A stretch of DNA of 8,086 bases, taken from an uncultured beta proteobacterium (lineage in GTDB: Bacteria; Pseudomonadota; Gammaproteobacteria; Burkholderiales; Burkholderiaceae). Of this stretch, positions 1-6,592 are shown in pieces (the stretch's first letter is position 1; every line of letters starts with the position of its first letter). Made by a program: the position numbers and the translations under genes. Under the pieces are notes generated by a model. That model worked only from the letters and a program-made list of their open reading frames with translations, was not told the origin of the DNA and did no database searches. The DNA is taken from assembly GCA_903930665.1 (NCBI GenBank), contig CAIYZI010000747.1, positions 1-8,086 of the forward strand, written 5' to 3'.

Positions 1-29
1 GGTTTGATGATTGATGTAATGAGTTTCAT
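1..29 (-). CDS. glnB: P-II nitrogen regulatory protein, N-terminal fragment (gene continues beyond the left edge)
   Basis: Only nine complete codons and two bases of a tenth are inside the window. They read MKLITSIIKP on the minus strand, which is the characteristic start of P-II proteins (the usual form is MKLITAIIKP). A strong Shine-Dalgarno sequence, AGGGGA (37-42), lies 7 bases upstream of the ATG, which supports this as a real start. P-II proteins are trimeric sensors of 2-oxoglutarate, ATP/ADP and, through uridylylation, glutamine; they control ammonium uptake and assimilation. The gene starts 83 bp after the nadE stop on the same strand, so co-transcription with nadE is plausible. GlnB and GlnK cannot be told apart from ten residues, so the symbol is provisional. 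Confidence 0.82.
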
Positions 30-112
30 ATATTTTTCCCCTATTGCCTTAATCATACCTAGAACTCTCTACTTGCGCCCAAAAATGGGGCATAAATGCA
101 ATCCGAAGTGCT

Positions 113-1738
113 CTAGGCTCTAAATTGAGAGGTAATGGGGTAGCGCCAGTCCCGCCCAAAGGCTCGCGTGGTAACGCGTACTCCAGGGGGCGCTTGGCGG
201 CGCTTATATTCATTTAACTTGATAAGGCGGGTGACTTTCTCCACGCTCTCAGGATCAAATCCAGCGGCAATCATTTGCTCGATGGATTGATTTTGCTCCA
301 TATAGCGCTCTACGATCCCATCTAACACTTCATAAGAAGGCAGGCTGTCTTGGTCTGTTTGATCAGGGCGCAACTCAGCGGAAGGGGCTCTGGTCAGAAT
401 GCGCTCGGGAATAACGGGGGCAATACTGTTGCGGTAAGCGCAGAGTCGATAAACGAGTGTTTTAGCAATGTCTTTAATCACGGCAAAGCCACCAGCCATA
501 TCTCCATAAAGAGTGCAGTAACCGACTGCCATTTCACTTTTGTTCCCAGTAGTCAGTACTAGGCGTCCAGTTTTATTCGATAGTGCCATGAGCAGGGTGC
601 CGCGAACACGCGCTTGGATATTTTCTTCGGTAGCGTCCACCTTTAAGCCTTTAAATTGCTCAGCTAAGGCTTTCTCAAGTGCATCAACGGGTTCGCTAAT
701 GGGAATCTCATCGTATTGAACCTGGAGATTTTTGGCGAGCTCTTGTGCGTCAATCCAGGAGATATCTGCGGTGTAACGCGAGGCCATCATGACAGCTCGA
801 ACTTTATCTGCACCTAAGGCATCGACTGCAATGGCAAGTACTAATGCTGAGTCCACGCCACCGGATAAACCAATGATGACCCCAGGAAAGCGATTCTTTT
901 GAACATAGTCACGAACACCGAGTACTAATGCCTGATAGGCCTGAGCTTCAATGCTAGATGGAGCTACGAGTGAGCCTTTTGTGAGTTCACCCAAAGCATT
1001 GGCCTCTACAAACCCAAGTGCGGTTTCAAACTGGGGCATCGACATCACGACTTCACCTTGGGCATTCAGAGCGAAAGATCCGCCATCAAAAACCAATTCA
1101 TCTTGTCCGCCGACAGCGTTGACATAGATCAGTGGAATCTTGGTGATGGCAATATGCTCACGAAGTACCTCAATGCGCAGTGATTCTTTTTTCAGATGAT
1201 AAGGAGAGGCATTGGGTACTAACAGTACTTGAGCTCCAGCATCATGAGATTGTCTTGCAGCCTTTAGATGCCAAGCATCTTCGCAAAGGATGAGGCCGAA
1301 CTCAATACCGCCGCACTCAAAAACGCAGGGCTCATTTCCGGGAACAAAATAGCGCACTTCATCAAACACTTCGTGATTAGGTAACTCTTGTTTGGCATAG
1401 CCAGCAATGATCTTGCCGTTTCTCAAAACAGAGGCGTAGTTTTGTAAACCCAATAGGGTTTTCTGGGGATGACCAACAATGACGGTGAGATCGGGAAATT
1501 GGGCAAGTTCTTGCGTTAGGAGCATCAGCTCTCGCTCAGCTGCTTCAATAAAAGCGGGGCGTAATAGCAAGTCTTCTGGGGGGTACCCTGTGAGCGAAAG
1601 CTCTGGGGTGAGAACAAGTTTGGCGCCTTGAGAAAATGCCTCAGAGGCAGATTGGGTAATGAGCTTGGCGTTGCCACGCAAATCACCCAACAGAGGGTTG
1701 ATTTGCGCTAAGGCGATTTTTTGCGAGCTCACTCCCAA
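113..1738 (-). CDS. nadE: Glutamine-dependent NAD+ synthetase
   Basis: This cytoplasmic enzyme makes the last step of NAD+ synthesis: nicotinic acid adenine dinucleotide is adenylated with ATP and amidated with ammonia released from glutamine. The protein (541 residues from the TTG) has two domains. Residues about 6-260 form a nitrilase-type glutaminase with the triad E46 (TPELSLTGYPPEDLL), K116 (YAKQELPN) and C152 (LCEDAW). Residues about 265-541 form the N-type ATP pyrophosphatase domain with its P-loop GLSGGVDS at 290-297, and TTGNKSE at 396-402. The length is normal for the two-domain form. The start is uncertain: TTG at 1738 and GTG at 1732 are both in frame, there is no nearby ATG, and neither has a clear Shine-Dalgarno sequence. 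It begins 12 or 18 bases after the ppa stop, in the same frame, so translation probably depends on ribosomes finishing ppa. Residue numbers count from the TTG. Confidence 0.96.
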   Translation of the reverse strand: MGVSSQKIALAQINPLLGDLRGNAKLITQSASEAFSQGAKLVLTPELSLTGYPPEDLLLRPAFIEAAERELMLLTQELAQFPDLTVIVGHPQKTLLGLQNYASVLRNGKIIAGYAKQELPNHEVFDEVRYFVPGNEPCVFECGGIEFGLILCEDAWHLKAARQSHDAGAQVLLVPNASPYHLKKESLRIEVLREHIAITKIPLIYVNAVGGQDELVFDGGSFALNAQGEVVMSMPQFETALGFVEANALGELTKGSLVAPSSIEAQAYQALVLGVRDYVQKNRFPGVIIGLSGGVDSALVLAIAVDALGADKVRAVMMASRYTADISWIDAQELAKNLQVQYDEIPISEPVDALEKALAEQFKGLKVDATEENIQARVRGTLLMALSNKTGRLVLTTGNKSEMAVGYCTLYGDMAGGFAVIKDIAKTLVYRLCAYRNSIAPVIPERILTRAPSAELRPDQTDQDSLPSYEVLDGIVERYMEQNQSIEQMIAAGFDPESVEKVTRLIKLNEYKRRQAPPGVRVTTRAFGRDWRYPITSQFRA

Positions 1739-1750
1739 TTCAGTACTAAA

Positions 1751-2287
1751 TTACTTCTGTGACTTCGCGTAGCCTTCAATACCCTCAAGAATTTCTTTAT
1801 GGGCATCAGCAACTCCGCTCCAACCTTTAACCTTAACCCACTTGCCTTTTTCGAGATCTTTATAGTGCTCAAAGAAGTGTTGGATTTGATTGAGTTGCAA
1901 TGGATGCAAGTCATCTGGTTTTTGCAGATGAGCATAGATCGGCAAAATTTTGTCTTCTGGAACAGCTAACAATTTTGCATCTTGACCGCCTTCATCTTCC
2001 ATCATGAGAACGCCAATAGCGCGGCAGCTTACCACTACGCCTGGGAAGAGCGGAAATGGAGTTAATACGAGTACGTCAACTGGATCGCCATCACCCGCGA
2101 TGGTTTGTGGGATGTAACCGTAGTTGCAAGGGTAGTGCATTGCAGTACCCATAAAGCGATCTACAAACAGGGCGCCACTTTCTTTATCAACTTCATACTT
2201 CACTGGATCCGCATTCATTGGGATCTCGATGATGACGTTGAAAATTTCAGGGATTTTTTTTCCGGGGCTAACCTTGTCGTAACTCAT
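1751..2287 (-). CDS. ppa: Inorganic pyrophosphatase (family I, soluble)
   Basis: Hydrolyses cytoplasmic pyrophosphate to two phosphates, pulling forward PPi-releasing reactions such as those of NadE next door and aminoacyl-tRNA synthetases. The 178-residue protein has the normal family length and the signature DGDPVDVLV at 66-74, with metal-binding D66, D68 and D71. The other active-site residues expected from E. coli Ppa are present with a one-residue offset: E21, K30, E32, R44, Y56, D98, D103, K105, Y142 and K143. The ATG is preceded by GGAG (2293-2296) at 5-base spacing. It lies downstream of trxB on the same strand, but a 211-bp structured spacer separates the two, so it may have its own promoter; I found no convincing -35/-10 pair. 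nadE follows after 12-18 bases, so ppa-nadE is a likely operon. Confidence 0.97.
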   Translation of the reverse strand: MSYDKVSPGKKIPEIFNVIIEIPMNADPVKYEVDKESGALFVDRFMGTAMHYPCNYGYIPQTIAGDGDPVDVLVLTPFPLFPGVVVSCRAIGVLMMEDEGGQDAKLLAVPEDKILPIYAHLQKPDDLHPLQLNQIQHFFEHYKDLEKGKWVKVKGWSGVADAHKEILEGIEGYAKSQK

Positions 2288-2413
2288 ACATGCTCCAAAT
2301 AATGATTTGTGGGTACCCTGATCTTAGCAAAGACCGAGGGCGCTACTACTTCTGGTGATTCTAATAAAAAATGGCAGTAATGCTATAAATATTCCATAAA
2401 ACTGCGCCCTTGA

Positions 2414-2439
2414 GTTTAAAGCCTAAGCAAGCCTTAAAC
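2414..2439. repeat. Imperfect inverted repeat in the trxB-ppa spacer
   Basis: GTTTAA at 2414-2419 pairs with TTAAAC at 2434-2439. After an A/C mismatch the stem continues with GC/GC (2421-2422 with 2431-2432), and after a second mismatch with one T/A pair around a four-base loop. It may form a hairpin in RNA from either strand. There is no T-run on either side, so it is not a standard terminator. Confidence 0.5.
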
Positions 2440-2446
2440 AGTGGGG

Positions 2447-2468
2447 TCTAAGAGGATCTTCCCTTAGA
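2447..2468. repeat. Inverted repeat (6 bp, bulge, 3 bp) in the trxB-ppa spacer
   Basis: TCTAAG (2447-2452) is a perfect complement of CTTAGA (2463-2468). Inside it, after one bulged A, GGA (2454-2456) pairs with TCC (2460-2462 or 2461-2463 by register) around a three-base loop. It directly abuts the hairpin at 2469-2490 with no base between them, so the two could stack as a tandem structure in the trxB transcript. Confidence 0.5.
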
Positions 2469-2490
2469 AATGGGGGTTTGATTCCCCATT
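2469..2490 (-). terminator. Possible trxB terminator hairpin (weak T tail)
   Basis: A perfect 7-bp stem, AATGGGG against CCCCATT, with an eight-base loop begins 8 bases after the trxB stop on the minus strand. The position and GC core suit a terminator, but only TTTCT follows the GC part, so termination may be inefficient and some readthrough into ppa is possible. It could instead be a 3'-end stabilising hairpin. Confidence 0.35.
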
Positions 2491-2498
2491 CAATCTCA

Positions 2499-3455
2499 TT
2501 AAGAAAGCGACTCTAAATAACGCTGAGCATCTAAAGCAGCCATACAGCCAGTGCCAGCGCTGGTGATCGCCTGACGATAAATGTGATCTTGTACATCGCC
2601 AGCTGCAAAAACACCTGGAATATTGGTAGCAGTGGCATTACCCGCAAGTCCAGAGTGGGTTTTAAGGTAGCCATTGTGCATGTCGAGTTGACCAACAAAT
2701 AATTCGGTATTAGGTTTATGGCCAATGGCGATAAAGGCACCTGTAACAGCAATATCTTCAGTACTACCATCTGCTTTTTTAATGCGAACACCAATCACGC
2801 CTTTTTCATCGCCAAGAACTTCATCTAAGGTGGCGTTCAATTTAAGCTCGACTTTGCCTTCGGCAACTTTAGCCATTAAGCGATCGTTCAAGATTGGTTC
2901 AGCGCGGAATTTATCGCGACGGTGAATGACGGTCACTTTTTTAGCAATGCCTGTGAGGTAAAGCGCTTCCTCAACGGCGGTATTGCCGCCACCGACTACG
3001 CAAACATCTTGATTGCGGTAGAAGAAGCCATCGCATGTGGCGCAACCTGATACTCCGCGACCCATGAATTCTTCTTCACTGGGTAAGCCAATATATTGAG
3101 CTGAAGCGCCTGTGCAAATAATGAGTGCATCACAGGTATAAGTTCCAGAGTCGCCAACCAAGCGAATGGGCTTTTCTTTCAGGGCAGCAGTATGAATATG
3201 GTCAAAAATGATTTCGGTATTGAAATGCTCGGCATGCTTTAAAAAGCGATCCATGAGCTCTGGACCTTGAACTCCATTCGGGTCAGCTGGCCAGTTTTCT
3301 ACATCTGTAGTGGTCATTAGTTGACCGCCTTGGGCCAATCCAGTGATCAAGGTGGGCTTTAAATTAGCGCGGGCGGCATAGACTGCTGCTGTGTATCCAG
3401 CAGGGCCAGAACCGAGGATTAGAACTTTGGAGTGTTTTGGAGTATTTGTCGTCAT
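2499..3455 (-). CDS. trxB: Thioredoxin reductase (NADPH)
   Basis: This cytoplasmic flavoenzyme passes electrons from NADPH through FAD and a redox-active disulfide to thioredoxin. The protein is 318 residues, close to E. coli TrxB (about 320), and aligns with it by eye nearly end to end. It has the FAD-binding GSGPAG at 15-20, the redox pair C138-A-T-C141 followed by DG, the NADPH-binding GGGNTA at 155-160 with HRR at 178-180, and the C-terminal FAD motif GVFAAGDV at 281-288 with RQAITSAGTGC at 294-304. I chose ATG at 3455, giving MTTNTPKHSKVLILG, because it matches the family N-terminus. An in-frame TTG two codons upstream (3461) would lie directly against the -10 box. No Shine-Dalgarno sequence precedes the ATG. 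The gene diverges from ftsK. Confidence 0.97.
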   Translation of the reverse strand: MTTNTPKHSKVLILGSGPAGYTAAVYAARANLKPTLITGLAQGGQLMTTTDVENWPADPNGVQGPELMDRFLKHAEHFNTEIIFDHIHTAALKEKPIRLVGDSGTYTCDALIICTGASAQYIGLPSEEEFMGRGVSGCATCDGFFYRNQDVCVVGGGNTAVEEALYLTGIAKKVTVIHRRDKFRAEPILNDRLMAKVAEGKVELKLNATLDEVLGDEKGVIGVRIKKADGSTEDIAVTGAFIAIGHKPNTELFVGQLDMHNGYLKTHSGLAGNATATNIPGVFAAGDVQDHIYRQAITSAGTGCMAALDAQRYLESLS

Positions 3456-3494
3456 ACCCAAATTATAGATTTGCTTGTTTACAATCGGGAGAAC
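3456..3494. promoter_or_regulatory. Compact divergent control region between trxB and ftsK
   Basis: Only 39 bp separate the two start codons. The minus strand has the trxB -10 candidate (3462-3467). The plus strand has GGGAGA (3487-3492) as the ftsK Shine-Dalgarno sequence and a near-consensus TACAAT (3480-3485). A start point set by TACAAT would fall at about 3492 and remove the Shine-Dalgarno sequence, so the main ftsK promoter probably lies further left, inside the 5' end of trxB. Confidence 0.5.
3462..3467 (-). promoter_or_regulatory. Candidate trxB -10 box (perfect TATAAT)
   Basis: The minus strand carries TATAAT ending 6 bases before the A of the trxB ATG. With the usual -10 to start-point distance, transcription would begin at or within a base or two of the ATG, so the mRNA would be leaderless. 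No good -35 hexamer lies 16-18 bases upstream (the bases there read CCCGAT), so the call rests on the -10 box and its position. Confidence 0.45.
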
Positions 3495-5807
3495 ATGGCA
3501 AGAACCGCATATCCGAAGTCCAAAACCTCTTTGAGCTCACAGCCTCCTGAAAACGACGGCCAAGGCCGGATGCCCCGCCTCCTACTGGAGGCCCGCTGGT
3601 TCATCTCCCTAGGTCTGTGCCTGGGTTTATTTGCCATTTTGCTCACTTATTCGAAGGCAGATCCAGCCTGGTCTCATGCCAGTTTTGAGGCTCCAAAGAA
3701 CCTGGGAGGCCGATTTGGTGCCTATTTAGCCGATTTACTCCTCTATATATTCGGAATTTCAGCCTTTTGGTGGGTAATTTTGTTTGGTCGACGTGTTCTG
3801 AGTGGCTGGCATGAGTTATGGAGCATTCCTTTGCCAGTCGATCCTGAGGCAAAACCTGACTCCTTATTAATGCGCTGGCTCGGTTTTGGGCTGACCTTAG
3901 TTAGTTCCATGGGTTTAGAGTCCATTCGCCTGCATTCCTTGACACTAGACCTTCCTAGGCCTCCTGGCGGCATTTTGGGTGAATTAATTGGTGATCCCCT
4001 CCAAATGTCCCTCGGATTTACAGGATCTACCCTGGTTCTCTTGTTTGGACTGTGCGCTGGTCTTTCCTTATTTCTGCACTTTTCCTGGTTAGATGTAGCT
4101 GAAAAAGTGGGTCGCAACCTAGAGTTGGCTTATTACCGTTTGCGTGAGCGTCGTGAAAGCGAAGAGGATCGTAAGTTAGGTGAGGTTGCTGCTGAAGAGC
4201 GTGAGGAGTTTGTGGAAGAGGTGCGTGGTCGCGTGGAAATCGCTACCCCAGTTCAAATTGTGCGTGCTCCAATTGAAGTTCCAAAAAGTGTTCGCGTCGA
4301 GCGTGAGAAACAACAGCCACTCTTTGTGGATATCCCCGATTCTGAATTGCCGCCTTTAGCCTTGCTCGATGAGGTGCCTGAAGCAAAAGAAACAATCTCC
4401 GCCGATGTTCTTGAATTTACTTCCCGCTTAATTGAGCGTAAGTTAGCTGAGTTTGGTGTGCAGGTAACGGTGATTGCTGCGTATCCAGGCCCGGTGGTGA
4501 CCCGTTATGAGATTGATCCTGCAGTTGGCGTTAAGGGTAGCCAGATTGTCAATCTGTCGCGTGACTTAGCTCGCTCATTGGGCGTAGTAAGTATGCGTGT
4601 AGTAGAAACCATTCCGGGTAAAACTTGTATGGCTTTGGAATTGCCAAATCCAACACGTCAATCTGTTTATCTCTCAGAGATCTTAAGCTCGCAGGTTTAT
4701 AACGACAGCCATTCCATCCTGACTTTATCTTTAGGTAAGGATATTTCCGGCAGTCCTATCGTTGCTGATTTAGCGAAGATGCCGCACTGCTTGGTAGCAG
4801 GTACAACGGGCGCGGGTAAATCGGTTGGTATCAATGCGATGATTTTGTCGATTTTGTTTAAGGCAAAGCCTGACGAAGTGCGCTTGATCATGATTGATCC
4901 GAAGATGTTGGAAATGGCGATGTACGACAAGATTCCGCATCTCTTGTGTCCAGTAGTTACGGATATGAAGCAGGCTTATAACGCCCTCAATTGGGCGGTG
5001 AATGAGATGGAACGGCGCTACAAGCTGATGAGTAAGTTTGGCGTCCGAAATCTTGCGGGCTTTAATAAGAAAATTCTTGAAGCTGAAGAAAAAGGTGAGA
5101 AGTTAACTAACCCCTTTAGCTTAACTCCGGATGATCCTGAGCCCATCTATAAAGCGCCTGTCATTGTGATTGTGATTGATGAGCTTGCTGATTTGATGAT
5201 GGTCTCTGGCAAGAAGATTGAAGAGCTGATCGCTCGTATCGCGCAAAAGGCGCGTGCAGCTGGTATTCATTTGGTGTTGGCAACACAGCGTCCTAGTGTG
5301 GACGTGATTACAGGCTTGATCAAAGCAAACGTACCGACGCGTATTTCTTTCCAAGTTAGTAGCAAGATTGATAGCCGTACGATTTTGGATCAACAGGGTG
5401 CGGAAGCACTCTTGGGTATGGGTGACATGCTTTACATGGCTCCAGGTCACGGCTTACCAGTGCGAGTACACGGCGCCTTTGTATCGGATGATGAAGTGCA
5501 TCGCGTGGTGGAGTGGCTTAAAGAGAAGGGCGAAGCCAATTACATTGAAGGCGTTCTTGAAGGCGCAGATGAATCTACGATCGATGTATTGACCGGAGAG
5601 AGCGGTGGTGAAGCAGATCCGCTTTACGATCAAGCTGTTGCAATTGTTCTGGAAAATAAACGTCCATCTATTTCTCTGGTGCAACGCCATCTGCGCATTG
5701 GTTACAACCGTGCAGCGCGTTTACTTGAAGATATGGAAAAGGCCGGCCTCGTATCCAAAATGGGTAATGGTGGTAACCGAGAAATTCTTCATCGTCCTTC
5801 CGAATAA
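3495..5807 (+). CDS. ftsK: DNA translocase FtsK
   Basis: This is a septum-anchored, hexameric ATP-driven DNA pump that clears the chromosome terminus at division and activates XerCD recombination at dif. The 770-residue protein has a membrane part with four hydrophobic segments (about 33-52, 75-98, 124-141 and 175-196). A short charged linker (about 205-300) follows; it is far shorter than the roughly 600-residue E. coli linker. The motor has Walker A GTTGAGKS at 436-443 (K442), Walker B VIVIVIDE ending at D562-E563, and ATQRPSVDVITG at 596-607. The C-terminal winged-helix gamma domain at about 707-765 (IGYNRAARLLEDME) reads polar DNA motifs. I chose ATG 3495 (MARTAYPKSK) because GGGAGA lies just upstream. 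The frame is open further upstream, but that extension would overlap trxB. lolA follows after 10 bases. Confidence 0.97.
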   Translation: MARTAYPKSKTSLSSQPPENDGQGRMPRLLLEARWFISLGLCLGLFAILLTYSKADPAWSHASFEAPKNLGGRFGAYLADLLLYIFGISAFWWVILFGRRVLSGWHELWSIPLPVDPEAKPDSLLMRWLGFGLTLVSSMGLESIRLHSLTLDLPRPPGGILGELIGDPLQMSLGFTGSTLVLLFGLCAGLSLFLHFSWLDVAEKVGRNLELAYYRLRERRESEEDRKLGEVAAEEREEFVEEVRGRVEIATPVQIVRAPIEVPKSVRVEREKQQPLFVDIPDSELPPLALLDEVPEAKETISADVLEFTSRLIERKLAEFGVQVTVIAAYPGPVVTRYEIDPAVGVKGSQIVNLSRDLARSLGVVSMRVVETIPGKTCMALELPNPTRQSVYLSEILSSQVYNDSHSILTLSLGKDISGSPIVADLAKMPHCLVAGTTGAGKSVGINAMILSILFKAKPDEVRLIMIDPKMLEMAMYDKIPHLLCPVVTDMKQAYNALNWAVNEMERRYKLMSKFGVRNLAGFNKKILEAEEKGEKLTNPFSLTPDDPEPIYKAPVIVIVIDELADLMMVSGKKIEELIARIAQKARAAGIHLVLATQRPSVDVITGLIKANVPTRISFQVSSKIDSRTILDQQGAEALLGMGDMLYMAPGHGLPVRVHGAFVSDDEVHRVVEWLKEKGEANYIEGVLEGADESTIDVLTGESGGEADPLYDQAVAIVLENKRPSISLVQRHLRIGYNRAARLLEDMEKAGLVSKMGNGGNREILHRPSE

Positions 5808-5809
5808 GG
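5806..5809 (+). promoter_or_regulatory. Shine-Dalgarno sequence of lolA overlapping the ftsK stop
   Basis: AAGG shares bases with the ftsK TAA stop codon (5805-5807) and lies 8 bases before the TTG at 5818. This spacing decides the lolA start and suggests that ribosomes ending ftsK re-initiate at lolA. Confidence 0.6.
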
Positions 5810-5817
5810 TCATTATT

Positions 5818-6516
5818 TTGCAAAGATTTTTTTCAGCGGTCGCATCGGCCATTGCTTTAAGTGCCGCCGTATTGTTTTCTGCGGGACAAGTGTGTGCTGC
5901 TGATGACGGTAGTGGCGCAGAACAATTGCGTCAGTTTGTGCGTGACTCTAAAACGGCTGAAGGGGATTTTGTTCAGCAACAGTTACGTGCTCCCAAAGGC
6001 AATGAACCCAAAGACAAAGGTTTGAAGGTGGTTCGTCAAACTCAAGGCCATTTTGTTTTTCAGCGTCCAGGGCGTTTTATTTGGAGCACCCAAAAACCTT
6101 ATGAGCAAAAATTGATTGCAGATGGCAAGCAACTCATTTTGTGGGACAAAGATTTAAATCAAGCGACTTTTCGTCCGGCAGGGCAGGCCTTAGCAGCGAC
6201 TCCTGCGGCGATTTTGTTTGGCGAAGCATCTCTTGATCAGCACTTTGACTTGATTGATGGTGAAGACCATTTAGGTATGAAGTGGGTGGGACTTAGTCCC
6301 AAGAAAAATCCTAATGCTAAAAATGGCAATGATCTTCCTTATACAAAAATCTCAGTAGGCATGTCCAATGGTCTGCCTAAGGCTTTAGAGCTCGTGGATG
6401 GTTTAGGTAGTGTTGTTTTAGTAACCTTGGATCATATTGAGCTCAATATCAATTTGCCTGCTAATCAATTTAATTTCACTCCACCTGCTGGTGCTGAAGT
6501 CTTGCGTTTAAATTAA
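5818..6516 (+). CDS. lolA: Outer-membrane lipoprotein carrier protein LolA
   Basis: LolA is the periplasmic chaperone that takes lipoproteins from the LolCDE complex in the inner membrane to LolB at the outer membrane. From TTG 5818 the protein is 232 residues. Residues 1-28 form a clean Sec signal peptide: Q2-R3, a hydrophobic core AVASAIALSAAVLF, then cleavage near QVCA/A. The mature part has the family pattern GHFVFQRPGRFIWS at 77-90, KPYEQKLIADGKQLILWD at 93-110, DLNQATFRP at 112-120 and ATPAAILFG at 127-135. TTG is chosen because of the well-placed AAGG and because the protein then begins at the signal peptide. The only nearby in-frame ATG (5767) would overlap ftsK by 41 bases and put a long extra stretch ahead of the signal peptide. 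ATT at 5812 or 5815 is less likely. In E. coli rarA follows lolA; here serS does, after 76 bp. Confidence 0.92.
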   Translation: MQRFFSAVASAIALSAAVLFSAGQVCAADDGSGAEQLRQFVRDSKTAEGDFVQQQLRAPKGNEPKDKGLKVVRQTQGHFVFQRPGRFIWSTQKPYEQKLIADGKQLILWDKDLNQATFRPAGQALAATPAAILFGEASLDQHFDLIDGEDHLGMKWVGLSPKKNPNAKNGNDLPYTKISVGMSNGLPKALELVDGLGSVVLVTLDHIELNINLPANQFNFTPPAGAEVLRLN

Positions 6517-6545
6517 GTCAATGAGATGACTGAAGTTACCAAATC

Positions 6546-6573
6546 TTGTTTTTAATAAATACATTCCTACATT
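6546..6573 (+). promoter_or_regulatory. Weak candidate serS promoter
   Basis: TTGTTT (6546-6551) and TACATT (6568-6573) are spaced 16 bases apart, and each matches only four of the six consensus bases. The predicted start near 6580 would leave a short serS leader. The surrounding spacer is AT-rich and also contains two tandem copies of an 8-base unit, TACATTCC/TACATTCA (6560-6575), which overlap the -10 candidate. Confidence 0.25.
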
Positions 6574-6592
6574 CAAACAGATAGAGCATTAG

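Larger units (their letters stand above)
2288..2498 (-). other. trxB-ppa intergenic region with several inverted repeats
   Basis: This 211-bp gap is the longest non-coding stretch in the window. It holds no open reading frame that I can support. Read in the direction of transcription (minus), it contains three back-to-back inverted repeats: 2490-2469, 2468-2447 and 2439-2414. A fourth, longer-range pair is AGGGCGC (2337-2343) against GCGCCCT (2404-2410), a perfect 7-bp match enclosing 60 bases. A run of six T on the minus strand (around 2366-2371) follows only a poor stem. The region could be the 3' end and terminator of trxB, a structured ppa leader or a small RNA; the sequence alone does not decide. 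Confidence 0.6.

Noticed and set aside
70..95. Short CCCA/TGGG hairpin between nadE and the P-II gene as a terminator.
   Set aside because: Only four pairs before a mismatch and no T-run after it on the minus strand. Not enough to separate the two genes.
1578..2320. GGGTACCCTG occurs twice, within nadE (about 1579) and ahead of ppa (2311).
   Set aside because: One copy is inside conserved coding sequence. Two copies of a short palindrome give no support for a regulatory site.
2472..2488. GGGGG-TTTGATT-CCCC looks like the T arm of a tRNA, with a second stem upstream resembling an anticodon arm.
   Set aside because: The T loop lacks the invariant C56, no acceptor-stem partner of the following bases exists upstream, and there is no D arm. 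It is better read as a simple inverted repeat.
3743..4117. Long antisense open frame inside ftsK (and similar ones inside nadE, trxB and serS).
   Set aside because: The sense strand encodes clearly conserved proteins, and the antisense products have no recognisable domain or ribosome-binding site.
6516..6531. AGTCA/TGACT hairpin directly after lolA as a terminator.
   Set aside because: Five AT-rich pairs, and the nearest T-run starts about 15 bases later.
6526..6555. Nine-codon open frame (MTEVTKSCF) ahead of serS as a leader peptide for attenuation.
   Set aside because: It has one serine codon, no Shine-Dalgarno sequence and no terminator/antiterminator pair after it. It is expected by chance at this length.
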